From NCBI GenBank assembly GCA_016699615.1, contig CP064984.1:2886001-2950000 (forward strand): DNA of 64,000 nt. The letters run 5' to 3'. The position numbers were made by a program, and so were the translations under genes. The notes under the pieces are model-generated. The model was not told the origin of the DNA. It made no database searches and was given only the letters and a program-made list of their open reading frames with translations. Source of the DNA: Sphingobacteriales bacterium. Lineage in GTDB: Bacteria > Bacteroidota > Bacteroidia > Chitinophagales > JADIYW01. Of the stretch, positions 43,301 to 52,527 are shown one piece after another (the first letter of the stretch is position 1; every line of letters begins with the position of its first letter).

Positions 43301-43603
43301 ATGGAATTTTTAGATTTTTTTGTAACCAACCGTGAAATGATATACTTCATTATCTTGGCAGTTTTTGTTGGTGTTGAAGTAATTGGTGGCGTACCAACAG
43401 TTTTGCATACACCATTAATGTCTGGAGCCAATGCAATACATGGAGTTGTTATTGTTGGAGCAATAATTGTTATGCTAGATACAGATCCAAATAATATTTT
43501 TGGCTTAATTCTAGGTTTTTTAGCAGTAATCTTAGGAACACTAAACGTTGTTGGTGGTTTTGTAGTTACAGATAGAATGCTCGAAATGTTTAAAAAGAAA
43601 TAA
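43301..43603 (+). CDS. pntAB: NAD(P) transhydrogenase subunit alpha, part 2 (membrane)
   Basis: 100 residues with three to four membrane helices: 'IYFIILAVFVGVEVIGGVPTVLHTPLMSGANAIHGVVIVGAI' is the family signature (with His and Asn of the proton path), ending 'VVGGFVVTDRMLEMFKKK'. Domain IIa of the transhydrogenase. Between pntAA and pntB, 55 bases before the latter. Confidence 0.95.
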   Translation: MEFLDFFVTNREMIYFIILAVFVGVEVIGGVPTVLHTPLMSGANAIHGVVIVGAIIVMLDTDPNNIFGLILGFLAVILGTLNVVGGFVVTDRMLEMFKKK

Positions 43604-43658
43604 AATAATTTATTATATATAATTATTTATAAAATTACACAATTATTAAATTATATTC

Positions 43659-45056
43659 ATGCAAGGATTATTAGAAATATGTTACTTAATTGGTTCAATT
43701 ACATTTATTATTGGACTAAAAATGATGGGAAATGCCAAAACAGCAAGAAATGGTAACTTAATTGGTGCTTTTGGAATGGGTATTGCAATACTTGGTACTA
43801 TATTTTTGTTTAATAGCGAACACACATCACGCGAAGCAATAAAAATTGGATTAATATTTTCTGCAATTGGAATTGGTACTGGTATTGGTTGGATGACAGC
43901 TAAAAAAGTAGAAATGACCAAAATGCCAGAGTTAGTTTCTATGTTTAATGGAATGGGTGGTGCGTGTGCAGCACTTATAGGACTTACAGAGTTTGAACAT
44001 AATATAGGTAATACATCAGCATTAGGTTTTATTATAGCTGGTTTAGTAATTGGAACAGTATCATTTTCAGGTTCAATAATTGCATATTTAAAATTAGCAG
44101 GAAAAATGAATAAGCCAATTCGTTTCCCACAATACAATATTTTCAACAATGTACTATTATTCGCAGTAATTATATTTTCAGTATATGTAGTATTGCAAAA
44201 CCAAGTATTACCAACAAGCATTATTTGGATATTATTTGCAGTAGCCATTGTTTATGGTATATTATTTACAATACCAATTGGTGGTGCAGACATGCCAGTA
44301 GTAATTTCTTTATTAAACTCATTTACTGGTTTAGCAGCAGCATTTGGTGGATTTTTATATGACAATAAACCAATGCTTACTGGTGGTATTTTAGTTGGTA
44401 GTGCTGGTACCTTACTTACCTTAGCTATGTGCAAAGCAATGAACAGACCATTAAGTAATGTAATATTTGGTGCATTTGGTGGCGGTGGCGGTGGTGGAGC
44501 TGCTGCAGATACTGGAGAAAAAGGTACTATCAAAGATGTACAAGTATCAGACTTGGCAGTACAATTAAACTATGCAAAAAAAGTAGTAATTGTACCAGGA
44601 TATGGCTTAGCAGTTGCACAAGCACAACATGTTATTCATGAATTAGAAAAATTATTAGAAGAAAGAGGCGTAGAAGTAAAATATGCAATTCATCCAGTTG
44701 CAGGACGTATGCCAGGACATATGAATGTACTTTTAGCAGAATCAAATGTAGAATATGATAAGTTAGTAGAAATGGAAGATATAAATCCTGAGTTTGCTCA
44801 AACTGATGTGGTATTGGTTGTTGGTGCAAATGACGTTGTAAATCCAGCTGCAAAAACTGACCCAAGTTCTCCAATTTATGGCATGCCAATTCTTGAAGTA
44901 GAAAATGCAAAAACGGTTGTTATCAACAAACGTTCTATGAATGCTGGCTACGCAGGTATCGATAACTTATTATTCTACAATCCAAAAACTTCTATGTTCT
45001 TTGGTGATGCTAAAAAAGCATTAACTGAATTAGTAAGTGAAATCAAACAATTATAA
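43659..45056 (+). CDS. pntB: NAD(P) transhydrogenase subunit beta
   Basis: 465 residues: membrane domain (~1-265, ~8 helices, 'MFNGMGGACAALIGLTEFEH') and the soluble NADP-binding domain III (~290-465): 'VVIVPGYGLAVAQAQHVIHELEKLLEERG' (GYGLAVAQAQ loop), 'IHPVAGRMPGHMNVLLAE', 'DVVLVVGANDVVNPAA', 'VINKRSMNAGYAGIDNLLF'. A Gly-rich linker (FGGGGGGGAA) separates the two. Completes a proton-pumping transhydrogenase that supplies NADPH. Confidence 0.96.
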   Translation: MQGLLEICYLIGSITFIIGLKMMGNAKTARNGNLIGAFGMGIAILGTIFLFNSEHTSREAIKIGLIFSAIGIGTGIGWMTAKKVEMTKMPELVSMFNGMGGACAALIGLTEFEHNIGNTSALGFIIAGLVIGTVSFSGSIIAYLKLAGKMNKPIRFPQYNIFNNVLLFAVIIFSVYVVLQNQVLPTSIIWILFAVAIVYGILFTIPIGGADMPVVISLLNSFTGLAAAFGGFLYDNKPMLTGGILVGSAGTLLTLAMCKAMNRPLSNVIFGAFGGGGGGGAAADTGEKGTIKDVQVSDLAVQLNYAKKVVIVPGYGLAVAQAQHVIHELEKLLEERGVEVKYAIHPVAGRMPGHMNVLLAESNVEYDKLVEMEDINPEFAQTDVVLVVGANDVVNPAAKTDPSSPIYGMPILEVENAKTVVINKRSMNAGYAGIDNLLFYNPKTSMFFGDAKKALTELVSEIKQL

Positions 45057-45163
45057 TCACACATTAATAATTTCTAGTATTGATGCTTTTTTAATTGAGT
45101 GTTAATACTAAAAACTAATACTTTTCTTTATCTTGCAGTTTTGTAAATATTCACTAATATTAT

Positions 45164-46498
45164 ATGAATTCACTAACTGCAATCTCACCAATTGATGGAC
45201 GATATAGAAATAAAATAACTGATTTAGAAAATTACTTTTCTGAATTTGCGCTCATCAAATATCGTATTAAAATTGAAATAGAATATTTTATATTTTTGGC
45301 TGATGTAATTGAAAACATCAATACTTTATCTCAAGAACAAATTTTAGAATTAAGAAGTATAAGTGATAATTTTTCTATGGAAGATGCAGAACGTGTAAAA
45401 GAAATAGAAAAAACCACAAATCATGATGTAAAAGCTGTTGAATATTTTATCAAAGAGAAAATTAAAGATGCTTCTCTAAAAGAAAAATCTGAGTTTATAC
45501 ATTTTGGACTTACATCACAAGATATTAATAATACTGCAATTCCATTATCATTAAAAGAATTCTTTAATTCAATATATAAAAATAAATTTAATGAATTGAT
45601 TGAAGTATTGGTGCATAAAGTTGATGAATATGCAGACATTGCTTTGCTTGCACGCACACATGGGCAACCAGCTTCGCCAACAAGATTAGGTAAAGAGTTT
45701 GATGTTTTTGTTGAAAGATTAGAAAATCAATATAAATATTTTGCACAAATACCATATAGTGCAAAATTTGGTGGTGCAACAGGAAATTTCAATGCACATA
45801 AAGTTGCTTTCTCATCAATAAATTGGAAAGTAGAAGCCAATAAGTTTGTTAGCAAACACTTAGGTTTGGTGCGTTCTCAAACTACAACACAAATCGAACA
45901 TTACGATAATTTAGCTGCATTGTTTCATAACTATTCAAGAATAAACACCATACTTATTGATTTTTGTAGAGATATATGGACATATATTTCAATGGATTAT
46001 TTTAAACAAAAAATAAAAGCAGGTGAGGTGGGTAGTAGTGCAATGCCACACAAAGTAAATCCTATTGATTTTGAAAACGCTGAAGGAAATTTAGGAATTG
46101 CAAACGCAATTTTTATTCATTTAGCAGAAAAATTACCTATATCAAGACTGCAAAGAGATTTGACAGATAGCACAGTACTAAGAAATATTGGTGTTCCAAT
46201 AGCACATACTTTAATAGCATTTGATTCTATTCTAAAAGGATTGAATAAATTATTAGTAAATGAGCAAAAAATAAAACAAGATTTAGAAGATAATTGGATA
46301 GTTGTAGCTGAGGCAATACAAACTGTACTTAGACGTGAAGGTTATGAACAACCATATGAAAAATTGCGCGACTTAACCAGAACTAATCAAAAAATAAATC
46401 AAGAAATAATTCATAATTTTATTGATACATTGAATGTAAGTGATACTATAAAGTTAGAATTAAAACAAATTTCGCCATTCAATTACACAGGAATATAA
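45164..46498 (+). CDS. purB: Adenylosuccinate lyase
   Basis: 444 residues of the fumarase/aspartase superfamily. Acts twice in purine synthesis (SAICAR to AICAR; adenylosuccinate to AMP, releasing fumarate). Begins 'LTAISPIDGRYRNKITDLENYFSEFALIKYR' as in PurB of the E. coli type; catalytic His in 'ARTHGQPASPTRLGKEF'; signature loop 'VGSSAMPHKVNPIDFENAEGN' with the catalytic Ser. Length matches the E. coli-like class (~450). Confidence 0.96.
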   Translation: MNSLTAISPIDGRYRNKITDLENYFSEFALIKYRIKIEIEYFIFLADVIENINTLSQEQILELRSISDNFSMEDAERVKEIEKTTNHDVKAVEYFIKEKIKDASLKEKSEFIHFGLTSQDINNTAIPLSLKEFFNSIYKNKFNELIEVLVHKVDEYADIALLARTHGQPASPTRLGKEFDVFVERLENQYKYFAQIPYSAKFGGATGNFNAHKVAFSSINWKVEANKFVSKHLGLVRSQTTTQIEHYDNLAALFHNYSRINTILIDFCRDIWTYISMDYFKQKIKAGEVGSSAMPHKVNPIDFENAEGNLGIANAIFIHLAEKLPISRLQRDLTDSTVLRNIGVPIAHTLIAFDSILKGLNKLLVNEQKIKQDLEDNWIVVAEAIQTVLRREGYEQPYEKLRDLTRTNQKINQEIIHNFIDTLNVSDTIKLELKQISPFNYTGI

Positions 46499-46510
46499 AA
46501 ACTTATATCA

Positions 46511-47224
46511 ATGAAAAAAGTTATTATTCCAATTCCTCTAAAAGATTTTGATACAACAGAAGTTGCATTAACTTGGAAAATATTATCTAGTAATAATATA
46601 CAATGTACTTTTGCAACAGAAAATGGACATGTTGGAGAAACAGATCCATTGCTTTTGACTGGCGTAATTTTTGGTCAATTAGGTGCAAAGAAAAATGCAA
46701 TTGATGCTTATAATGAACTATTAAATACAACTGAGTTTAAAAATCCGATTACTTTCAAGGCAATAATTCCACAAGATTATGTTATGATATTTTTGCCTGG
46801 TGGACATGCAAAAGGTATGAGACCATATTTGGAAAGTAAAATATTACAAGCAATCATTGTTGATTTTTTCAAACTCAACAAACAAGTTGCATCTGTTTGT
46901 CATGGCTCATTATTATTAGCACGTTCAGTAAATTCTGAAACAGGTAAAAGCATAGTTTATGATTATAATTTCACAGGCTTACCAAAATCATTAGAAATGT
47001 TAGCTTATGGAATTACAAAATGGAAACTAGATGATTATTATAAAACATATGATGCATACTTACAAGACGAAGTAGAATCATTTTTAAAAGATAAAAGTCA
47101 ATTCAAAACTGGCTTCAGTAGTTTTATACCATTTTGTGTGGAAGATAGAAATTTAACTTCTGCAAGATGGCCAAATGACATTGAGAAATTTGCAAATCTA
47201 TTAGTAAAAAAACTAAACCAATAG
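46511..47224 (+). CDS. DJ-1/PfpI (type 1 glutamine amidotransferase-like) protein
   Basis: 237 residues. 'CTFATENGHVGETDPLLLTG' carries the conserved Glu, 'DYVMIFLPGGHAKGMRPYLES' the strand and loop, and 'QVASVCHGSLLLARSVN' the nucleophile elbow Cys-His. Such proteins are glyoxalase III-like, chaperones or peptidases; the exact activity is uncertain. Its start is 12 bases after purB, so it is likely co-transcribed with it, and it ends 12 bases from the tmRNA (convergent). Confidence 0.87.
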   Translation: MKKVIIPIPLKDFDTTEVALTWKILSSNNIQCTFATENGHVGETDPLLLTGVIFGQLGAKKNAIDAYNELLNTTEFKNPITFKAIIPQDYVMIFLPGGHAKGMRPYLESKILQAIIVDFFKLNKQVASVCHGSLLLARSVNSETGKSIVYDYNFTGLPKSLEMLAYGITKWKLDDYYKTYDAYLQDEVESFLKDKSQFKTGFSSFIPFCVEDRNLTSARWPNDIEKFANLLVKKLNQ

Positions 47225-47236
47225 AATTTAATTTTG

Positions 47237-47602
47237 TGGAGCTGCTGAGAATCGAACTCAGGTCCGGACAAGGCACCAATAAGCTTTCTACATGTGTAGT
47301 ACAAACTTAATTTTCGACTATAAAAAGGTGTTTATACTTACCAATTTATAGCTTAGTTTCTATTATCTCATTTGTTTTAGAAACATCAACAAACTATCTT
47401 ATTATAGTGATGCTCGAACGAAACGTAATAAGCAAACGTTTTGTTGAACACTAGCAAAGCTAATATCTAATATTAGGCAGCTAGAGCGAAAGATTCTTCG
47501 CCATATAAAAAAGTTGTATGCTTTATGTTTAACGAGTCAAAATTGCACAATACTCGACATGCTTACCTATTCGCACAATTGCCGTCAATACCGAACAGCC
47601 CC
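47237..47602 (-). ncRNA. ssrA: tmRNA
   Basis: 366 nt. 5' end GGGGCTG (47596-47602) pairs with CAGCTCC (47238-47244), forming the tRNA-like acceptor, with discriminator A. T-arm region 'GAGTTCGATTCTCAGCAGC'. The tag frame lies at 47473-47502: GGC GAA GAA TCT TTC GCT CTA GCT GCC TAA, that is GEESFALAA preceded by the alanine carried by tmRNA. It ends in ALAA, the degradation signal usual in this phylum. The remaining sequence has the pseudoknot-forming blocks. Rescues stalled ribosomes with SmpB. Confidence 0.95.
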
Positions 47603-47685
47603 AATAAATCAAAGAACATTTTATTATTCCTTATAATATCATACAGCAAATACTGTACTAATTATTTGCAAAGTTACTATTTATT

Positions 47686-48888
47686 CTAGAATAATTGCTT
47701 ATATTTTGTTAAGCCTTCTTTCAAACATGTACACGCCTTCTTTAAATCGTCCGTATTTAAAACATAAGCTATTCTTACTTCATTTTTTCCTTTTCCAGCA
47801 GTAGCATAAAATCCATTTCCTGGCGCCATCATCACTGTACTATTTTCCCATCTAAAATCACTCAACATCCATTTGCAAAAATGTTCTGCATCTTCTACAG
47901 GCAGTTGTACCATACAATAAAATGCACCTTTGGGCATATGGCATTTTACACCATCTATTGCATTTAAACCTTCAAAAATTACATCTCTTCTCTTTTTATA
48001 TTCTGCATTTACTTCCGTAAAATAATTTTGTTCTACATCAAACAAAGAAACTGCAGCTATTTGTTCAATACTTGGTGGACTTAATCTTTGTTGTGCAAAT
48101 TTCAATACAGTTTCTAATACCTCATGATTTTTAGTTGCTACCATACCAATTCTAGCACCACATGCACTAAATCTTTTAGAAATAGAATCTACTAATATTA
48201 CATTTTGTTCAATTTCACTAAAATTAAACATACTAATATGTGCTTGGTCGGTATATACAAATTCTCTATATACTTCATCACTAATAATAAATATATCGTG
48301 CTTTTGAACTAAGTTCTTTAAGCGTTCAAGTTCTTCACATGTATATGTATATCCAGTCGGATTATTAGGATTGCAAATTAATATTGCTTTTGTCTTAGGT
48401 GTTATTACTTTTTCAAACTCATCAATTGTGGGCAAAGCAAATCCATTATCAAATGAAGTTGCGATAGGTACTACTTTAATATTTCCACTTTTAGAAAAAC
48501 CAATATAGTTTGCATACAAAGGTTCTTGTATTATTACTTCTTCATCTTCATCTAGAATAGATAGTAATGTAAAAAACAATGCTTCAGATGCGCCAGTTGT
48601 AATTAGAATATCTTCTACACATAAACTATTCAAACCACATCTTTCTTGAAAATACTTTGCATAGGCAATGCGCAATGCTTCATATCCATTTGATGGGCTA
48701 TATTCTAATACTTTTTTATCAATCTTTTTTACAGCATCCCAAAATTGTTTTGGAGTTTCAATATCAGGTTGCCCAATATTAAGATGATAAATATGCACAC
48801 CACTTTTCTTTGCATTTTCTGCATATGGTGCAAGTTTGCGTATTGGCGACGAAGGCATTAATTGCCCTTTTGTAGAAATTGATGGCAT
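47686..48888 (-). CDS. PLP-dependent class I/II aminotransferase
   Basis: 400 residues from 'MPSISTKGQLMPSSPIRKL' (ATG 48886-48888); nine in-frame codons upstream lie over the neighbouring terminator and are less likely coding. Fold type I: 'IYHLNIGQPDIETP', 'GASEALFFTLL', 'CNPNNPTGYTYTCEEL' (PLP-ring Asn), 'FIISDEVYREFVY' (Asp), and the Schiff-base Lys in 'ILVDSISKRFSACGARIG'. Belongs to the aspartate-aminotransferase-like family; the substrate is uncertain. No adjacent biosynthetic operon. Confidence 0.88.
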   Translation of the reverse strand: MPSISTKGQLMPSSPIRKLAPYAENAKKSGVHIYHLNIGQPDIETPKQFWDAVKKIDKKVLEYSPSNGYEALRIAYAKYFQERCGLNSLCVEDILITTGASEALFFTLLSILDEDEEVIIQEPLYANYIGFSKSGNIKVVPIATSFDNGFALPTIDEFEKVITPKTKAILICNPNNPTGYTYTCEELERLKNLVQKHDIFIISDEVYREFVYTDQAHISMFNFSEIEQNVILVDSISKRFSACGARIGMVATKNHEVLETVLKFAQQRLSPPSIEQIAAVSLFDVEQNYFTEVNAEYKKRRDVIFEGLNAIDGVKCHMPKGAFYCMVQLPVEDAEHFCKWMLSDFRWENSTVMMAPGNGFYATAGKGKNEVRIAYVLNTDDLKKACTCLKEGLTKYKQLF

Positions 48889-48905
48889 ATATATACAAAA
48901 ATAAA

Positions 48906-48933
48906 AAAACTCCATACTAAAAAGTATGGAGCA
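48906..48933 (-). terminator. Terminator of the DUF1573 gene
   Basis: Stem ACTCCATACT / AGTATGGAG(C) with loop AAAA (about 48908-48932) followed on the minus strand by TTTTTTTATTTTTG. It is downstream of the DUF1573 stop at 48975. Confidence 0.85.
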
Positions 48934-48974
48934 CGAATTTAAACTAAAACTTAATATTTTTTTATTGTATTGAA

Positions 48975-49388
48975 CTATTTTCCAATCATGCTTGGACTTG
49001 AACCATCCACGCCATCTGTTTGTGGCACAGCATTACCAGATACATACAACACTACACTTTCGCCACTTTTAGTAACTACAGTAATTGCTTTTCTGAATGA
49101 ACCTTCTCTAGCCATATTATATTGAGCTTTTATAGTACCAGTTTTTCCAGGCATTATTGGTTCTTTAGACCATTCTGGTGTAGTACATCCACATGATGCT
49201 TTTACACTTTCTAAAATTAATGGATCTGTTCCTGTATTTGTAAATAAGAATTCATGTGTAACAGGTTTTCCTTGTGGTGCATTTCCAAAATTATGCTCAA
49301 CCTCATTAAATTTAATTTTTAAGTCAGTTTGTGCATTAGCAACAAACGCTGTGAAAACAAAAACCATTAAGTACATTAACTTTCTCAT
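48975..49388 (-). CDS. DUF1573 exported protein
   Basis: 137 residues. Signal peptide 'MRKLMYLMVFVFTAFVANAQ'. Mature DUF1573 domain: 'IKFNEVEHNFGNAPQGKPVTHEFLFTNTGTDPLILESVKASCGCTTPEW', with the conserved Cys-Gly-Cys-Thr-Thr-Pro motif, then 'IKAQYNMAREGSFRKAITVVT'. Ig-like fold, exported; function not established. Single gene with its own terminator. Confidence 0.92.
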   Translation of the reverse strand: MRKLMYLMVFVFTAFVANAQTDLKIKFNEVEHNFGNAPQGKPVTHEFLFTNTGTDPLILESVKASCGCTTPEWSKEPIMPGKTGTIKAQYNMAREGSFRKAITVVTKSGESVVLYVSGNAVPQTDGVDGSSPSMIGK

Positions 49389-49492
49389 AAAATATTTTTT
49401 ACTAATTACTACACAAATATCGTACCAAAAAAAAAGAAAATATCAAAACCATAGACCTTATCCATTTTTTGTATATTAGAGTTAATTTTCAG

Positions 49493-51787
49493 ATGACAAA
49501 TTTTAATAAAAATATTGAAAGCGAACTAACTACTTCATTGTCATATAGTAAATTTTCTTCTGATGTATTAGAAGACTATAGAATATGCTGTTTAAGCAGA
49601 GCAATGAGCTTAATGGGCAGAAAAGAAGTGCTTACGGGGAAAGCAAAATTTGGAATTTTTGGTGATGGAAAAGAATTACCACAAGACCCACACACGGCTG
49701 GAAGGCAAATGAACAACCATTTTGCCACAAGAAATTTGGAACCTAATGGAAATTGGAAAATATTAAAAAATAAAAAAAATACAGCCGCAGATAATTCACC
49801 AACAGCATCACAAATGCCACGTGCTTTAGGTTTGGCATTAGCATCTAAAAAATACAGACAACTCAATGAATCATTAAGAGATAATATTTTTAGTAATAAT
49901 GGAAATGAAATTTGCTTTGCCACAATAGGTGATGCTTCAACATCTGAAGGTTTATTTTGGGAAACTATCAATGCTGCTGGAGTACAACAAGTACCATTAG
50001 TTGTATCTATTTGGGATGATGGTTATGGTATTTCTGTATCAAAGAAATACCAGACAACAAAAGAAAGTATTAGTGATATATTAAAAGGATTTGAATTAGA
50101 AAAAAACAAAAATGGTTTTCTTATACTCAAAGCAAAAGCACATGATTATTCAAATTTAGTTGCAACATATCTAAAAGCTAGTCAAGTAGCAAGAACTAAA
50201 CACATTCCAGTAATTATACATATTGAAGAAGTAACTCAACCACAAGGGCACTCAACGAGTGGTTCACATGAAAGATATAAATCATCTGATAGATTAGAAT
50301 GGGAGAAAGAATTTGATTGTATATCCAAATTTAAACAATGGATCATTCAATCTAAAATTGCAACAGAACAACACCTTGATAATATTGAAAAATCTGCACA
50401 TGAATATGTGCTAGAACAAAAGAAAATTGCTTGGAAAAAATTCCATCAACCTATCATAAATGAAATAAATGAAGTAGTTGGAATTATTAAAAATATTGGC
50501 TTTGAACATTCAAATAAAAAAGAAAAACTAGATGAAATAATTGATGGACTAAAAACCACATTAGATCCTGTTCGTAAAGATATTTTTGAAACCATTGCTC
50601 AAGTTTTTATTTGCCTACAAGCACAAACATCAAATGCTGTACAAAGACTAACGCAGTGGTACAATGAACATTATCTAATAAATAATGAAAGGTACAGTTC
50701 TTATCAATTTACAAATTCAAATTTAGCACCACAAAAGAAAGATAAAGTAGATATTATCTATTCAAAAGATTCAAAAATACTTAGTGGTTTTCAAGTTTTG
50801 AATGCATGCTTCAAAGCAAATTTTGAAAGAGATGCAAGTATATTAGCATTTGGCGAAGATGTTGGAAAAATAGGTGATGTCAATCAGGCATTTGCAGGTT
50901 TGCAAAGTATTTTTGGTGAAGAAAGAATATATGATGTTGGCATCAGAGAAGCAACAATCATTGGCGAAGCTATTGGATTGGCCATGCGCGGATTTAGACC
51001 AATTGCAGAAATACAATACTTAGATTATTTACTGTATGGCTTGCAATCATTAGCAGATGATGTTGCATGTCTATCATATAGAACAAAAGGTGGACAGAAA
51101 GCACCAATAATTGTGCGCACACGTGGGCATCGTTTGGAAGGAATTTGGCACACAGGTTCTCCAATGCAAATGATTTTAGGAACATTGCGTGGCATGCATG
51201 TATGCGTACCTAGAAATATGACACAAGCTGCTGGATTTTACAATTTATTGCTAAGAAGTGATGAGCCAGCATTAGTAATAGAATGTTTGAATGGTTACAG
51301 ACTAAAAGAAAAAATACCAGAAAATGCTAGCGATTTTACAGTACCATTAGGCGTACCCGAAATATTAATTACAGGAAATGACATCACCATTGTAAGTTAT
51401 GGTTCATGTATTAGAATTGCACAAAAAGCAATTGAAACGCTAAATGAATTAGACATTTCAGTAGAATTAATTGATGTACAAACATTATTACCATTTGATA
51501 TTTATGGCGTAATTGGTGAATCTATTAAGAAAACCAATAGAGTAATTTTCTTGGATGAAGATTATCCAGGTGGTGCTACAGCATATATGCTACAAGAAGT
51601 TTTGGAAAAGCAACAAATATTTAATTTCCTAGACAGTGCGCCAATAACCATTTCTGCAAAAAATCATAGAGTACCATTTGGCACCGATGGTGATTATTTT
51701 TGTAAGCCAAATGCTGAAGATATTATCAGAGCAGTTTGCAAAATAATGTATGAAGTAAATCCGAGTAAGTATCCAATTATTTTCTAA
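49493..51787 (+). CDS. 2-oxoacid dehydrogenase E1, fused alpha and beta subunits
   Basis: 765 residues from 'MTNFNKNIESELTTSLSYS' (ATG 49493). Alpha half: thiamine-diphosphate-binding 'ATIGDASTSEGLFWETINAAGVQQVPLVVSIWDDGYGIS' (GDG-NN type motif in GDAS...N). Beta half from ~420: 'ILAFGEDVGKIGDVNQAFAGL', 'EAIGLAMRGFRPIAEIQY', 'TGSPMQMILGTLRG', 'VIFLDEDYPGGATAYML'. E1 of the branched-chain or other 2-oxoacid dehydrogenase complex; E2/E3 are not adjacent. Fused E1 of this layout is common in Bacteroidota. Substrate specificity cannot be read. Confidence 0.9.
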   Translation: MTNFNKNIESELTTSLSYSKFSSDVLEDYRICCLSRAMSLMGRKEVLTGKAKFGIFGDGKELPQDPHTAGRQMNNHFATRNLEPNGNWKILKNKKNTAADNSPTASQMPRALGLALASKKYRQLNESLRDNIFSNNGNEICFATIGDASTSEGLFWETINAAGVQQVPLVVSIWDDGYGISVSKKYQTTKESISDILKGFELEKNKNGFLILKAKAHDYSNLVATYLKASQVARTKHIPVIIHIEEVTQPQGHSTSGSHERYKSSDRLEWEKEFDCISKFKQWIIQSKIATEQHLDNIEKSAHEYVLEQKKIAWKKFHQPIINEINEVVGIIKNIGFEHSNKKEKLDEIIDGLKTTLDPVRKDIFETIAQVFICLQAQTSNAVQRLTQWYNEHYLINNERYSSYQFTNSNLAPQKKDKVDIIYSKDSKILSGFQVLNACFKANFERDASILAFGEDVGKIGDVNQAFAGLQSIFGEERIYDVGIREATIIGEAIGLAMRGFRPIAEIQYLDYLLYGLQSLADDVACLSYRTKGGQKAPIIVRTRGHRLEGIWHTGSPMQMILGTLRGMHVCVPRNMTQAAGFYNLLLRSDEPALVIECLNGYRLKEKIPENASDFTVPLGVPEILITGNDITIVSYGSCIRIAQKAIETLNELDISVELIDVQTLLPFDIYGVIGESIKKTNRVIFLDEDYPGGATAYMLQEVLEKQQIFNFLDSAPITISAKNHRVPFGTDGDYFCKPNAEDIIRAVCKIMYEVNPSKYPIIF

Positions 51788-51792
51788 AATAA

Positions 51793-52527
51793 TTATCCTT
51801 CAAAATTAATAGAGAATAAAAATGTTCTATTATACAATCTTTGTATAAAACTAGAATTTGAAAATCCATCTGATTTGATATGTGTATTTAAGAATGAATT
51901 TGCCATTTTAAATTCTGGACACAAAATAAATAATGGAAAATGTATTTCTAAACCAACACCATATGTCATTGACAAATCATTTGCTTTTTGTTGTGGTACA
52001 AATGTTTTTACACGTCCACTTAATTTTGAACCAATATCATAACTGTATTTCATACCAGCCACAACATAAATTTTAAAATCTTTAATTGGATCTGATTTGA
52101 ATTTTATTTCTATTGGCATATCATATACAATAGTTGGAAGTTTTATTTGCTCAGTAGTATTATTGCTATATGTGAAATTCAAATTCTTATCATTAAACAA
52201 AAAAGTAGGTACAACTCTAAGTTCAAAGTTTTTATTTATATGATAGGCAAACAAACCACCAATTTCGTAGCCTAAAGTTAATTTAGATTTTATTGCTAAT
52301 ATGGTATCGCTTAATGCAAAAGTTTCACTATGTCTAATTCTATAATCTGACATGCCAACACCAAGATGAATGCCAAAATGATATTTTTTGCGTTGATATT
52401 TTAAATCATTTTCATAAACATTTTTCTGAGCTACTGCGGTACTCATACAGAAAAAAAACATTGTACAAACAATGATTATTTTTTGCCAATATATATGGTA
52501 CTTATTCCAAATAGTAATGGTGTGCAT
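51793..52527 (-). CDS. porT: T9SS outer-membrane protein PorT
   Basis: 244 residues; signal peptide 'IIIVCTMFFFCMSTAVAQ' preceded by a short basic N-terminus, then an 8-strand barrel: 'YHFGIHLGVGMSDYRIRHSE', 'ELRVVPTFLFNDKNLNF', 'LPTIVYDMPIEIKFKS', 'IYVVAGMKYSYDIGSKL', 'MTYGVGLEIHFPLFILCPEFKMANSF' and the aromatic end 'TFLFSINFEG'. PorT is needed for type IX secretion and gliding. It directly follows menG/ubiE, overlapping its 3' end, the order seen in many Bacteroidota. The T9SS cargo at 57122 fits. Confidence 0.82.
   Translation of the reverse strand: MHTITIWNKYHIYWQKIIIVCTMFFFCMSTAVAQKNVYENDLKYQRKKYHFGIHLGVGMSDYRIRHSETFALSDTILAIKSKLTLGYEIGGLFAYHINKNFELRVVPTFLFNDKNLNFTYSNNTTEQIKLPTIVYDMPIEIKFKSDPIKDFKIYVVAGMKYSYDIGSKLSGRVKTFVPQQKANDLSMTYGVGLEIHFPLFILCPEFKMANSFLNTHIKSDGFSNSSFIQRLYNRTFLFSINFEG

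Noticed and set aside
47098..47304. 68-codon minus-strand frame at the end of the tmRNA
   Set aside because: It overlaps the tmRNA tRNA-like end and the DJ-1 gene; not a protein.
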